Positions 6,479-14,180 of a stretch of 64,000 bases of DNA are shown piece by piece. The DNA is from an uncultured Christensenella sp. (GTDB lineage: Bacteria > Bacillota > Clostridia > Christensenellales > Borkfalkiaceae). The stretch lies in contig CAJTJC010000012.1 in the NCBI GenBank assembly GCA_910576655.1, forward strand, positions 3,330 to 67,329, in the 5' to 3' direction. Numbering within the stretch: position 1 is the first letter of the stretch; every line of letters starts with the position of its first letter. Under the pieces are notes generated by a model. That model did no database searches. It was not told the origin of the DNA and was given only the letters and a program-made list of their open reading frames with translations. The translations under genes and the position numbers were made by a program.

Positions 6479-7270
6479 TTACTGTTCCTCCTTAAAAAGT
6501 GTGAGTTGTTCCGGCTCGGCCGGTTGTTCCTGTTTTTCTTCTTGCGGCGTCTGCGCGCCGCGATTATCGATTGCGCTCGTGACTCCCGACCGCCACGCCC
6601 AGCCATGCGCGATATAGACGGGAGTGAACCAGCGCGACCATTCCTCAAGCGTTAAGGTGTTACCGTGAATCACGACAGCGGGAATACCGTAAAGGGATAA
6701 TTGCAGGTAGCACATATAAACGCATTTCAGGTCAATATCGGTCGCGAGCACGACAAGCTGGGTACAATAATTCATTTCCTTTTCGAGCATAGCCCTTGCA
6801 AACCCGAGCACCATAGCGCCGGACCCACAGCAAGGCTCGTTCAGGGAAATGAAGCCGCGCTCGTTAAGTACGCCTTCTCCGTCGCCGAGCGTTATCTGGC
6901 CCATCATGTCGCATACGTTCTGTGGTGTGAAGAATTGCCCCTTATATTTGTTGTGAAGCTCCAGCTCGTGAAACAAGGTACCGAGTACGTCGGTCGGAGC
7001 GTTGCGCCAAGTAAGCTCATAGTCCAGAGCTTGAACCAGGTCCGCGAACATTTCAGGGAATAGCTTTTGCTCGTCCGGCTTGTATTTGCCTATCGTGTCG
7101 AGGTATTGCTTTTCCCGCTTCTCCCAAGTTTCGGAGCCTTTCACTTCAATGCTGTTCGCGATACATAAAGCGCCGAGCTCTACGAAGTCGGAAAACACGT
7201 CCCAAACGGAATGGACCTGGCCGAGCTTCTGAATCGCTTTGAGAACCTTTTGCCTATACGGATTGTCCAT
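6479..7270 (-). CDS. N6-adenine methyltransferase-like protein lacking NPPY (263 aa)
   Basis: Contains GQFFTP and the AdoMet-binding block NEPCCGSGAMVLG (motif I), as in type I HsdM-like N6-adenine methyltransferases. The catalytic motif IV (NPPY/F) expected after the YGIPAVVIHGNTL region is not seen; the sequence continues to a Gln/Glu-rich tail. Similar short phage proteins are annotated as DNA methylases, but catalysis is doubtful. Its 3' end carries the ribosome site of DGR variable protein 1. It overlaps the upstream gene by 17 nt. Confidence 0.75.
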   Translation of the reverse strand: MDNPYRQKVLKAIQKLGQVHSVWDVFSDFVELGALCIANSIEVKGSETWEKREKQYLDTIGKYKPDEQKLFPEMFADLVQALDYELTWRNAPTDVLGTLFHELELHNKYKGQFFTPQNVCDMMGQITLGDGEGVLNERGFISLNEPCCGSGAMVLGFARAMLEKEMNYCTQLVVLATDIDLKCVYMCYLQLSLYGIPAVVIHGNTLTLEEWSRWFTPVYIAHGWAWRSGVTSAIDNRGAQTPQEEKQEQPAEPEQLTLFKEEQ

Positions 7271-7586
7271 GCGCGCCCTCCTTTAGCTTGAGCGCTATAA
7301 TCAGGTGCTCGGGAGTCTGCTCCTTGTCGCTGTCGTAAAGAGAGCAAACGCCGTTCTCGAATCTCCAAAACCTTGCCTTGCTCCAGCCGAGGAACGAGCC
7401 CTTGCCGTCGTTCGCAAGCGTCGTCTTGCTGTCCGGCTCGTCGGGGATAACGCTGTAAAAGCCGGCCGTATTCGCGATATTCACGCGGCGGCTTTGCCCT
7501 AAGCACTCAGGGCGGCAATGCCCGACGATTTCAAACTCCGCGCCGGCCGTAAGCGCCTTTTTCAACTGAGATAAATTATTAGCCAT
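7254..7586 (-). CDS. hypothetical protein (110 aa)
   Basis: Preceded by AAAGGAGG. Soluble protein with two Cys in GHCRPECLG; no family recognised. It overlaps the methyltransferase-like gene by 17 nt and so belongs to the same operon as DGR variable protein 1. Similar proteins with an N-terminal MSQLKKAL-like helix occur beside phage methylases, but no function can be stated. Confidence 0.65.
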   Translation of the reverse strand: MANNLSQLKKALTAGAEFEIVGHCRPECLGQSRRVNIANTAGFYSVIPDEPDSKTTLANDGKGSFLGWSKARFWRFENGVCSLYDSDKEQTPEHLIIALKLKEGAHGQSV

Positions 7587-7610
7587 GACTAACCTCCTTT
7601 GTCAATAATA

Positions 7611-7665
7611 CGGCTGCGGCGTACTCTCGGCGGCTACGCGCCGAAAGTACCCTTGACAGCCGCAG
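7611..7665 (-). other. nested intergenic RNA hairpins
   Basis: On the minus strand an outer stem (CTGCGGCT with CGCAGCCG) encloses an inner 11-13-bp stem (GTACTTTCGGCG with CGCCGAGAGTAC, 7621-7650). It lies between the protease-like gene and the 110-residue gene. No U run follows, so it may be an mRNA-processing or stability structure rather than a terminator. Confidence 0.5.
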
Positions 7666-7673
7666 AGCGCGCC

Positions 7674-8591
7674 TTAATCGGCGCGCTCCATCGGGACTTC
7701 ACAGATTCCGCAAATCAGATTCAGGTCGCCAGTGCTGCGAACCGTCTGACCGCATACGGGGCAAATGTACTTGTGGGCCTTGCTGCGCTCGGCCTTTTTC
7801 TTTTCCTTCTCCAAAGTGTGACGGGCAAACGGGACTTTCAGAACGTACCCGTTAGAGCGGAGATTCTCGACGAACGCCTCGCTCGGGAGGGAGGTAGAAT
7901 AGCCGTTCGTGCGGTCGTATTCGATAGTAAGGTCGCGGGCCTCGCACTCCTGCTTAAAGAGCTTGTTGTGGTAACGGCCGTTCTGGCAAGTCTCCTCCAG
8001 GTCGTTCTCGCGACAATAGAGGTGGACCATTTCGTGAAGCATGGTCGCTGCAGTGTACTCGCTGGGACGGTTCAGAAACTCGGCGCCGATGTTGATTTCA
8101 TACTGGCCCTCGTCCTCGCCGTCCGCGCCCTTCTTCCAAATCTTCTTAGTGGAGCAATGGCCGTAAAACTTCGGCGTAGACTGGACCGTGATAATCGGCC
8201 GGGGCAGTTTGCCCTCGAAGTAAAGGCCGTTCAGCATGTCGAAAAGGCTTTCGAGCTTGCTCACGATTTCGGACAGCGCAAGAGGCTTGTCCTCGTCGCC
8301 CTGGTCGTCCGCAGGGGCTTCCTGAGTCTCGGTAGGCATTTCCTCAGCCTGAGGAGCTTCGGGCTCGTTCTGGGCTTCCTGGGACTCCGTAGGAGCGTCC
8401 TGGGTTTCGGTCTGCTCGGTAGCAGTCGTTTCGGGTTCGGTTTCTTCCTTAACGGGTTTCCACCAGCGCTTGAACGTCGCAAGCCCGACCTCTTTAATCT
8501 CGCCGGTCTCTACGACCTTCATCTTGACGGTGTTCTCCAGCTTCTCGATGAGCTCCGCAACGGCTCCGGTGTTTAAGTGTCTGTACATCAT
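7674..8591 (-). CDS. SprT-like zinc metalloprotease-type protein (305 aa)
   Basis: The start at 8591 is set by AAGGAGG. After an acidic, Thr/Pro/Gln-rich linker (about residues 50-100) comes a SprT-like domain with MLHEMVHLY (HExxH) and a third His region in GRYHNKLFK. The C-terminus has a zinc ribbon (CPVCG...CGIC). SprT-like proteins resemble SPRTN/Wss1, which cleave DNA-bound proteins. In phages the function is unproven. Paired-dyad element copy 2 lies just upstream. Confidence 0.82.
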   Translation of the reverse strand: MMYRHLNTGAVAELIEKLENTVKMKVVETGEIKEVGLATFKRWWKPVKEETEPETTATEQTETQDAPTESQEAQNEPEAPQAEEMPTETQEAPADDQGDEDKPLALSEIVSKLESLFDMLNGLYFEGKLPRPIITVQSTPKFYGHCSTKKIWKKGADGEDEGQYEINIGAEFLNRPSEYTAATMLHEMVHLYCRENDLEETCQNGRYHNKLFKQECEARDLTIEYDRTNGYSTSLPSEAFVENLRSNGYVLKVPFARHTLEKEKKKAERSKAHKYICPVCGQTVRSTGDLNLICGICEVPMERAD

Positions 8592-8632
8592 AGTATTTTC
8601 CTCCTTATTCTTTGTGGCGGTCTCTTGCCACC

Positions 8633-8722
8633 TGACATTTATTATTTTATCGTGTTCGGTAAGAAAAGGGAGCCGACAAAACGCTCGGACTTTACTGCTT
8701 TTAGTAAGCATCTTTCTGTGCG
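8633..8722 (-). promoter_or_regulatory. paired-dyad regulatory element, copy 2
   Basis: Dyad A (8647-8662, TTATCGTGTTCGGTAA) and dyad B (8692-8707, TTACTG-N4-TAGTAA), with spacing and flanks as in copy 1. It precedes the SprT-like gene and follows the large palindrome copy 1. Confidence 0.7.
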
Positions 8723-8758
8723 GTCCTGCCGGCTTACCATGTCCGGTAGGGGACTCGC

Positions 8759-9063
8759 GCCCCATACAACCGAGTACAACCGGTTACAACCGAGGTCGGT
8801 TGTAGGCTCAAAGCCTTGCGGTTACTGGCTTTTTGGGCTTTTACAACCGATACGACCGAGTTTTCCTTATAAACTATATGGAATTAGAGAGGATTTGAGA
8901 GGTATAGAGAAATATGTATATTCTCAAAACTCTCTATTTTTATGAAGTCTCTTATAAAACTCGGTTGTACTCGGTTGTAAAGCTCCAAAGCCTTGATATG
9001 ACTGGCTTTTTTTCAACAACCGAGCTCGGTTGTAACCGGTTGTACTCGGTTGTAATATGGGGC
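8759..9063. repeat. large palindrome of 10-bp iteron-like units, copy 1
   Basis: About 305 bp forming an imperfect palindrome centred near 8911. The outer arms hold tandem 10-bp units (TACAACCGAG, TACAACCGGT), three forward plus one inverted on the left and the mirror image on the right. Inner modules are AAAGCC...GGCTTT hairpins, a second pair of CGGTTGTA units and an AT-rich centre with GAGAG/CTCTC. A second copy lies at 42126-42506. No coding frame is supported inside. Possibly a replication origin or protein-binding locus. Confidence 0.85.
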
Positions 9064-9072
9064 GTCGGCGCC

Positions 9073-9288
9073 TTACCAAAGTTTGTTGCCTTGTTTTTCA
9101 ATTTCAGCGCGTACCGCTTTTACCTGTTGGCCCGTAAGGTCATGGTGAACGACTGTCATTTTACCGTCGCGTTTGATAATGTCATAGCGGATTTTTACGC
9201 GGCCGGGTCCGCGTTTATAATCATTGAGCTTTGCAACGGTTTCTTCGGTATGAATAGCAGCGTAACCATTCTTAAAATTGTATGTCAT
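9073..9288 (-). CDS. small basic protein (71 aa)
   Basis: Preceded by AAGGAGG. Rich in Lys/Arg and Tyr, predicted soluble, with no recognised motif. It ends 10 bp from the large palindrome and forms an operon with the 188-residue gene upstream. Basic charge suggests nucleic-acid contact, which is inference only. Confidence 0.65.
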   Translation of the reverse strand: MTYNFKNGYAAIHTEETVAKLNDYKRGPGRVKIRYDIIKRDGKMTVVHHDLTGQQVKAVRAEIEKQGNKLW

Positions 9289-9300
9289 GATTTTTCCTCC

Positions 9301-9867
9301 TTATTTGTTCGGGAAACGGATAAGCTCTTGTTTGCTGCTGCCATTACGGCTAGCCATTATAATCTTGTACCCAGCGGCGCAGCGGCGCACAGTGATATTA
9401 TTGCGGGTTGCGTTAGTGAAGCCTTTACGGCTTTTGAGCGAGCGAATCAGCGCCGCAGTAACCGACAATTCCTTTTCGGCAGGTACATGCTGAGAAGAAT
9501 ACCTATTCTTTCTGAGCTCATTCGCTGCCGCGCCTTCTTCTTCAGAAGCATACCAATTTTCAGCTATCTTAGAGAAAACGAGGTCCTCAATCATTTCAAG
9601 GTCGTTGTTCCAAATAGTCTCGCTGCTTTCGCGGTCCAGATTTACGCGATTGGTATTACGACCGACCAAAATATGAATCTTGTCGCCATTGCGCCAATCA
9701 TACTTGCCGTCCATTACAATGCGAAGAATCTCGTCTCCTTTGCGGAGGTCGACATGCGCGATTTCGCCCTGACTGCCGCTCATAGTGTTTGTATTAAACA
9801 CATACCCGCGGGCGAGGTATTCGTTAACCTTATTCGTAAAGATGACGTCCAGCTCTGTTCTTTTCAT
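9301..9867 (-). CDS. hypothetical protein (188 aa)
   Basis: The ATG at 9867 is preferred over an in-frame TTG two codons earlier, because AGGAGG is 8 nt upstream of the ATG. The N-terminal half looks like an alpha/beta domain (IFTNKVNEYLARGY...RIVMDGKYDWRNGDKIHILVGR) and the C-terminal part is basic. No family is recognised. Paired-dyad element copy 3 lies upstream, so it probably starts a transcription unit with the 71-residue gene. Confidence 0.68.
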   Translation of the reverse strand: MKRTELDVIFTNKVNEYLARGYVFNTNTMSGSQGEIAHVDLRKGDEILRIVMDGKYDWRNGDKIHILVGRNTNRVNLDRESSETIWNNDLEMIEDLVFSKIAENWYASEEEGAAANELRKNRYSSQHVPAEKELSVTAALIRSLKSRKGFTNATRNNITVRRCAAGYKIIMASRNGSSKQELIRFPNK

Positions 9868-9979
9868 TTTCAAATCCTCCTGATTTTAATTAGTAGCTAA
9901 GAGGTTACCTTTCGCATTGCGCTTCCCGCTTTGAAACCTCGTAAGGCGAGCGGAGCTTGTCCACATTCTGTTTTATCCT

Positions 9980-10060
9980 CTTGACATTTATTATTTTACC
10001 GTGTTCAGTAAGATTTGTATGCCGACGAAACAGCCGGACTTTTACTGATTTCGGTAGGCC
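9980..10060 (-). promoter_or_regulatory. paired-dyad regulatory element, copy 3
   Basis: Dyad A TTACCGTGTTCAGTAA (9996-10011) and dyad B (10042-10057, one mismatch), preceded on the plus strand by TTGACATTTATTATT, which copy 5 partly shares. A possible 19-residue peptide starting GTG after AAGAGGATAAAAC lies downstream, but it is too short to call. Confidence 0.7.
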
Positions 10061-10107
10061 GTACTCGGCGGCATTGCACGAGTGTCTTGCTGCCGAGCTT
10101 ACCAAGC

Positions 10108-10305
10108 TCAAACGGTCGCGTTTTCAATTCGGGAGATAAAGCCCTCAAGCTCGGCGATTTTCATTTTGCTGTCTAAGTAGTCCTTGATACAAGCCGGGTC
10201 CTTCTTGACCTCCGCCTCAAGCGCCGCGGCGCATTCTTCCGCCTCGGCCAAAGCCGTACCCAGAGCGCACTTGATAGACGCCCATTCCGATAATGTAAAC
10301 TTCAT
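10108..10305 (-). CDS. small helical protein (65 aa)
   Basis: Preceded by AAGGAGG. Almost entirely helix-forming (Ala, Glu, Lys), likely a short coiled-coil pair. No family recognised. It lies between the 126-residue gene and regulatory element copy 3. Confidence 0.65.
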   Translation of the reverse strand: MKFTLSEWASIKCALGTALAEAEECAAALEAEVKKDPACIKDYLDSKMKIAELEGFISRIENATV

Positions 10306-10326
10306 CGTCTTTTGTCCTCCTTCTCT

Positions 10327-10707
10327 TTATTTGCGTGTGTCCGTAATACGGGCGACGTGGATAATCTCGGCGCCGAACTGCTCGGCCGCCTGTCTGGCTT
10401 CTTCCAATCTGGCAATAGGCTTATCCCCGTCAATCTCGCGGAACTTATGCGCCCAGGCCAGCGCGCCGTCGTCGGCGAGGTAGTACCAAACGCCTTTGAC
10501 GAAAAACATACGGCGCCAATCCATCTTGAGCCGGTCGATACCCAGCCGGCGCAGCTTGCCGGCGTGCTCGATTTGCTCGCGGGGCGGCATATTATAAAAG
10601 GTATCTACGCCGGTAATCATGCCCGCCGTTTTGCCGTCGTCGTTCAAGACGGAGATTGTGCTGCGGCTTACCTTGACGCGCCGGCCGGCTATTTCCTGAA
10701 TCTTCAT
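10327..10707 (-). CDS. hypothetical protein (126 aa)
   Basis: The start at 10707 is set by GAGGAGG; the longer frame lacks a ribosome site. A compact alpha/beta-looking protein with DWRRMFFVKGVWYYLADDG in the middle. No family recognised. It is followed by the 65-residue gene in the same transcript and preceded by two hairpins at 10779-10850. Confidence 0.65.
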   Translation of the reverse strand: MKIQEIAGRRVKVSRSTISVLNDDGKTAGMITGVDTFYNMPPREQIEHAGKLRRLGIDRLKMDWRRMFFVKGVWYYLADDGALAWAHKFREIDGDKPIARLEEARQAAEQFGAEIIHVARITDTRK

Positions 10708-10778
10708 ATTGAAAAACCTCCTCAAAGCGGTTTACTTTTTCAAGTGTCTGTGATATACTAATTAAAGATTTGAAGCTC

Positions 10779-10850
10779 GGCCGGGTGTAAGGTCCCGGCC
10801 TCGCTTCTGGCTTATAGCTCGCGGTCATTGTTCAGGTGGCCCGCGAGCTA
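10779..10850 (-). other. two intergenic hairpins
   Basis: GGCCGGG/CCCGGCC (10779-10800) and TAGCTCGCGG/CCGCGAGCTA (10815-10850) follow the 45-residue gene on the minus strand. Neither has a U run. They may attenuate or process the transcript between the 45- and 126-residue genes. Confidence 0.5.
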
Positions 10851-10851
10851 T

Positions 10852-10989
10852 TTACTTTTGGTCCTCAGCCTTGAGCTTCTGGACCAGCTCGTCAAGGTCC
10901 TTGCAGTCGAGAGCCATAAGTAAGATTCTCAGGCGCTCGGCCTTTTGAGCTTCTTCGCGAAGAACCTCGGCCATGTTCGGCGTTTTCAA
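10852..10989 (-). CDS. small helical protein with TTG start (45 aa)
   Basis: TTG at 10989 is preferred as start because AAGGAG is 8-9 nt upstream, whereas the first in-frame ATG (10974) has none. The sequence is a charged amphipathic helix (AQKAERLRILLMALDCKD). Unknown function. Regulatory element copy 4 stands directly upstream. Confidence 0.6.
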   Translation of the reverse strand: MKTPNMAEVLREEAQKAERLRILLMALDCKDLDELVQKLKAEDQK

Positions 10990-11027
10990 TCACCTCACTC
11001 CTTTCTTACCGAGCTTAGCAGCTCGTC

Positions 11028-11130
11028 CTTACATTATTTATTTTACCGTGTTTAGTAAGAAAAGGGAGCCGGCAAAGCGCTCGGACTTTCGGCGGGTTTC
11101 CCGTGCGCTTTTTACTGGTAACAGTAAGAG
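11028..11130 (-). promoter_or_regulatory. paired-dyad regulatory element, copy 4
   Basis: Dyad A TTACCGTGTTTAGTAA (11043-11058). Dyad B TTACTG-GTAA-CAGTAA (11112-11127) has perfectly symmetric half-sites. Spacing between the dyads is 69 bp, longer than in copies 1-3. It precedes the 45-residue gene. Confidence 0.72.
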
Positions 11131-11136
11131 CTTGCT

Positions 11137-11292
11137 TTATTGGACTTTGAATGTAACCGTCAAAAGCGGGTACTGTGCCGTTAATAGACTTTTTGCTTCG
11201 TTGACGCTTACATTTGCGGCAAGCGCCCATTGCACCACGTCGCAATGCTTTTTCCCATCAAGATAGCACCAAACAGACTTACGCTTTTTCAT
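11137..11292 (-). CDS. small protein (51 aa)
   Basis: A 51-residue frame with GGAGG upstream. It begins MKKRKSVWCYLDGKKHCDVV and ends just before dyad B of element copy 4. Unknown function; the only supported gene in this interval. Confidence 0.65.
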   Translation of the reverse strand: MKKRKSVWCYLDGKKHCDVVQWALAANVSVNEAKSLLTAQYPLLTVTFKVQ

Positions 11293-11376
11293 ATACTCGT
11301 CCTCCTTACCGTTTGACCTGTCTCGTCAGTGCCGGGAGGTCGTTTCCGGCAGACGCCCGAAGGCGTTTCGACTCAA

Positions 11377-11565
11377 TCAAAAATCTTCAATAATTTCGGT
11401 TACCATGAAGAACCACTTACTTCCGGCGCGGTTGTACATATTAGGAAGTAGCTCATCTTTTATGTAGCCTCTTGTAATGAGCCGCATATCGTCCTCGGAA
11501 TTGACGCCGTAGTTAATCTCTTTACCGGTGTTGGAATCTATTTTAGTGACCTGATACCATTTCAT
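11377..11565 (-). CDS. hypothetical protein (62 aa)
   Basis: Preceded by AAGGAGG. Small soluble protein beginning MKWYQVTKIDSNTGKEI, unknown family. It is the first gene of the left-arm accessory region after the lysis-cassette terminator, with regulatory element copy 5 upstream. Confidence 0.65.
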   Translation of the reverse strand: MKWYQVTKIDSNTGKEINYGVNSEDDMRLITRGYIKDELLPNMYNRAGSKWFFMVTEIIEDF

Positions 11566-11603
11566 GCTGTCGTCCTCCTTAATTTTGTTGGAAGGTTTTT
11601 TCT

Positions 11604-11720
11604 CTTGACATTTTTAATTTTACCGTGTTTAGTAAGATTCGCGAGCCCCCTAAACTGCAAGAACTCGGCGGATTTTTCGCGAACATTTCCGTGCGCTTCT
11701 TACTGACAGCAGTAAAAAGC
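11604..11720 (-). promoter_or_regulatory. paired-dyad regulatory element, copy 5
   Basis: Dyad A TTACCGTGTTTAGTAA (11620-11635) and dyad B TTACTG-ACAG-CAGTAA (11700-11715), 80 bp apart. It lies directly after the terminator of the late/lysis operon, where a new promoter is needed, which supports a promoter/operator role. Confidence 0.72.
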
Positions 11721-11744
11721 CTATTGTCGAGCCCATTTTGAGAC

Positions 11745-11788
11745 AAAAAAAAAGACGCCCTCAGAGGTCAATCCTCCGAGAGCGTCTT
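11745..11788 (-). terminator. terminator of the late/lysis operon
   Basis: On the minus strand a 16-bp stem (AAGACGCTCTCGGAGG with CCTCTGAGGGCGTCTT, two G-U pairs) and a short loop run into a run of nine U. It lies 24 bp after the holin stop. This is the strongest terminator in the prophage and closes the structural-DGR-lysis transcript. Confidence 0.92.
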
Positions 11789-11811
11789 TTCTATGCTTGG
11801 CTATTTACTTT

Positions 11812-12015
11812 TTAGGAATCCAGCTCGGGAAGTCCGGCAATGCTCGTAAGTAGGGAGAGCACGCCGGCCAGCGCGGACGCCGAGGCGACCATCACCCAAT
11901 TAACGTCGCCGATAACAACGGAAGTGCCGATTGTGGCGACGGCCGTCTGCGCTACGGTCTTGACCGCACGAATCCCCGCGGCCTTAATCCACTGTTTGAA
12001 ATTAGTCTTAGTCAT
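11812..12015 (-). CDS. holin, r1t-like (67 aa)
   Basis: The start MTKTNFKQW at 12015 follows AAGGAGG. A basic amphipathic N-terminus is followed by two hydrophobic segments (about 22-36 and 40-60), with VNWVMVASASALAGVLSLLTSIAGLP typical in composition of the phage r1t holin family. Holins form membrane lesions that release the endolysin. It is last in the late operon, directly after the amidase. Confidence 0.85.
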   Translation of the reverse strand: MTKTNFKQWIKAAGIRAVKTVAQTAVATIGTSVVIGDVNWVMVASASALAGVLSLLTSIAGLPELDS

Positions 12016-12028
12016 TGACTTTTCCTCC

Positions 12029-13030
12029 TTATACAAGAATCAGATTTTTAATGTTAACCGGTGAACAAATAGAATTGCGGCCGGAAACATTCTTGTCGAT
12101 AACGGCGCGGTCGCCTTTGATTTCTTTGACAATCCAGGTATCGGCCATAACCCAGCCGGGAATGGACTGCCCGCCGTAGTAGGTCGCGCCGTTCTTGAGC
12201 TTTACCTTGCTGCCCTTTATGATTGCGGGGGTCGCGGTCGTCGGCGCACTTGCGCCGGCAATATCTGCAGTATTGACCCAGCCGTAAACATTAGAGCCGC
12301 CGCCCTTTTCCGCGATAAGGTGGTAAGGGTGCTTGCCGCTCGGGTAGATATTCGTCACTTTGGCCTTGCCCGGCTTGCAGGAAGGACCGCTCGCCGCGTT
12401 CGCGTTCGCATAATGAACAACGCCCTTAAAGTCGACAATATCGCCAACCTTAAGAGCGCCAGACGGAGCGGGAGGGGAAGGCTGCGGCGTAGCGCCGCCG
12501 AGTCTCTTTGTGACTTCTGCGGCGATTTCGCCGTGGCGGTTATAGAGATAATCGCCGGGGCAAGACTTGTTTGCAAACCAGCGGTGAACGGTCAAAACCA
12601 TCTCGCCGGCCTTCGGCATATAGGCAAGCGTCTTGTCCTTATCGCCGAACCACAAGAGCTTGCTCTTACCGTTTCTCTTGCAAATATCGGTACAGAGGTC
12701 AAGCAGGGCGGCAAAAGCCTTGTCCTTTACGGCGTAGGGGTGGAACGTATCGCTCGCCACTTCGATAGTGACGGCGCGGTGGTCGTTCGCGCCGCTGGAC
12801 GTGCACCAGGAGCGGTCTTTCTCCTCGCAATACATACCGACGCGGCCGTCGGGGCCTATGCCGTAGTTGCTGCTTGCCTGCCTGCTGGGCGGCTTGAATA
12901 CGCCGCCCAGAGTTTCAACGGAACACTGTCCCACGACGCAATGAATAGAGATTCTATCGATTGCGCAGTTGCGGGGACTCGTTTTGTTCGGGCTAATATT
13001 GGTATGGACTACCAGAGGGCTGTTACTCAT
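12029..13030 (-). CDS. endolysin: N-acetylmuramoyl-L-alanine amidase (333 aa)
   Basis: The N-terminal 180 residues are an Amidase_2/PGRP-type domain with putative zinc ligands H30 (RISIHCVV), a second His in VLTVHRWF and Cys in SCPGDYLY. It cleaves the lactyl-Ala bond of peptidoglycan. A Pro-rich linker follows, then two SH3-like wall-binding modules. The first (YANANAASGPS...HPYHLIA...VYGWVN) is shared with the XkdQ C-terminus. The start overlaps the preceding small gene by 8 nt. Confidence 0.92.
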   Translation of the reverse strand: MSNSPLVVHTNISPNKTSPRNCAIDRISIHCVVGQCSVETLGGVFKPPSRQASSNYGIGPDGRVGMYCEEKDRSWCTSSGANDHRAVTIEVASDTFHPYAVKDKAFAALLDLCTDICKRNGKSKLLWFGDKDKTLAYMPKAGEMVLTVHRWFANKSCPGDYLYNRHGEIAAEVTKRLGGATPQPSPPAPSGALKVGDIVDFKGVVHYANANAASGPSCKPGKAKVTNIYPSGKHPYHLIAEKGGGSNVYGWVNTADIAGASAPTTATPAIIKGSKVKLKNGATYYGGQSIPGWVMADTWIVKEIKGDRAVIDKNVSGRNSICSPVNIKNLILV

Positions 13031-13136
13031 CTTCGTCGTCCCCCTTTCCGTTGGAGAGCTCGTCTAAGGTCTCCGCCGTAATTTCTTCGCCTTCCGCGAG
13101 CTCCACGCCCGCGAGGTCTTTAGGGTCTACTGCCAT
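13023..13136 (-). CDS. small acidic protein of the lysis cassette (37 aa)
   Basis: A 37-residue frame (MAVDPKDLAGVELAEG, ending DDEDE) with AAGGAGG at the right distance, between the membrane protein and amidase genes. It occupies the place of XkdX in PBSX but does not clearly match that family. Unknown function. Confidence 0.7.
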   Translation of the reverse strand: MAVDPKDLAGVELAEGEEITAETLDELSNGKGDDEDE

Positions 13137-13149
13137 AATGATTTCCTCC

Positions 13150-13482
13150 TTAATAAAGATTTTCAATGCCTTGTTCGCGCAAAAAGTCCTGTTGTTCATG
13201 TTTGACTTTCTGCGCGTATTCCAAAGCCTCGTGCATATCCCCGTTACAATGCGCGTCGGGAATACGCTGTACCGCTCTTGCCGTCGCCTCGCCGAGCGTG
13301 ATAGCCGCACCCACGCCTCGGATAAGCAAGAGCTCGTTTTTCTTCTGGGCCTCCTCCTGCTTGTTGCGGTCGGCGTCTCGCTTTGTGATATTCTTCTGCA
13401 AGAGCCAAAAGCAAAAGCCGGTAATGGCGGACGGAATGCCCATAAGTGCAAGGAGTCCGGTCATATCAAGCTGAATCGTCAT
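13150..13482 (-). CDS. single-span membrane protein of the lysis region (110 aa)
   Basis: One hydrophobic segment (about residues 8-28, LLALMGIPSAITGFCFWLL), followed by a charged helical domain (KNITKRDADRNKQEEAQKK). The start overlaps the preceding stop as ATGA. Position between tail and lysis genes suggests a lysis accessory or second holin-like factor. No motif decides this. Confidence 0.7.
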   Translation of the reverse strand: MTIQLDMTGLLALMGIPSAITGFCFWLLQKNITKRDADRNKQEEAQKKNELLLIRGVGAAITLGEATARAVQRIPDAHCNGDMHEALEYAQKVKHEQQDFLREQGIENLY

Positions 13483-14180
13483 TTGCTTACCTCCTCCCAG
13501 CCATAAACGCCCGGCTCCCAGACATTGTTGTCCGCCGTACTGGTCCAGCGTTTCTTATTGTGCGTTACCTTTGCGCCGAGTGAATAGGCGTCGACTGCGC
13601 CAATCGGCTGGGACCACGCCGGCCATTCGGCGGCGGGGTTACCTACCGCTTTCCAAAGACTTGCCGCTGTGCCAGGCGCCCAATCTTCTTGTGAAGTATG
13701 CGCCTGCAAGCAACGGTAGAGCTTGCCTCCCTGCTGGACGATAGCGCCGGCGGCGTAAGCTACGGGATATACCCAAGCGGGGAATTGTCCAGCGTGCTCG
13801 GTAATAGTCGTGTCGTCGAACTCGCCCTTTTCCGCCAAACTGACGAACACAAGGCTTGCAACGGGTACGGCATCGGCCATAGCCTTTGCTTGCGCGAGCT
13901 TTTCAAGCTCCTGCTCGGTGGAATAAAACTCGCCGTTGTGATAGAAGTAGTAACCGGCCACGACCTCGGGCGGAACCTTTTTCACCGCCGCCAGCACATG
14001 GCCGTCGCCGATATAGCCGGTAGGCTCAATCGGATAAAAGGCGTCGGTATTCGCGGAATAGATTGCGTCCGCGTCCTTCTGCTCGCACCCGATGACAACG
14101 CCGTTTTCCTGGCGTCTAACGTGCCGGGCTTCTTCGGAAATATCCACAATTCGCCCGGCATGATTCAGAATCAAATACAT
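13479..14180 (-). CDS. tail-associated protein with chitin-binding-like C-terminus (233 aa)
   Basis: Residues about 1-100 resemble XkdW-type tail accessory proteins. The central and C-terminal parts contain CBM5/12-like repeats (FPAWVYPVAYAAGAIVQQG, WKRW-like aromatic spacing, VWEPGVYGWEEV). Such modules bind polysaccharides and probably help host-surface contact. The start overlaps the reverse transcriptase stop by 10 nt, placing the DGR inside the late transcript. Confidence 0.75.
   Translation of the reverse strand: MYLILNHAGRIVDISEEARHVRRQENGVVIGCEQKDADAIYSANTDAFYPIEPTGYIGDGHVLAAVKKVPPEVVAGYYFYHNGEFYSTEQELEKLAQAKAMADAVPVASLVFVSLAEKGEFDDTTITEHAGQFPAWVYPVAYAAGAIVQQGGKLYRCLQAHTSQEDWAPGTAASLWKAVGNPAAEWPAWSQPIGAVDAYSLGAKVTHNKKRWTSTADNNVWEPGVYGWEEVSK

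Noticed and set aside
8759..9063. CRISPR-like array in the ACAACCGAG repeats
   Set aside because: Units are 10 bp, adjacent and mirrored, without 30-40 bp unique spacers or cas genes.
8914..9900. 328-residue plus-strand frame through palindrome copy 1
   Set aside because: No ribosome site; it crosses the palindrome and runs antisense to two well-supported genes.
9905..9990. Short peptide gene after dyad element copy 3 (GTG or ATG start)
   Set aside because: About 20-25 codons in either frame with only a moderate AAGAGGA site; cannot be separated from chance.
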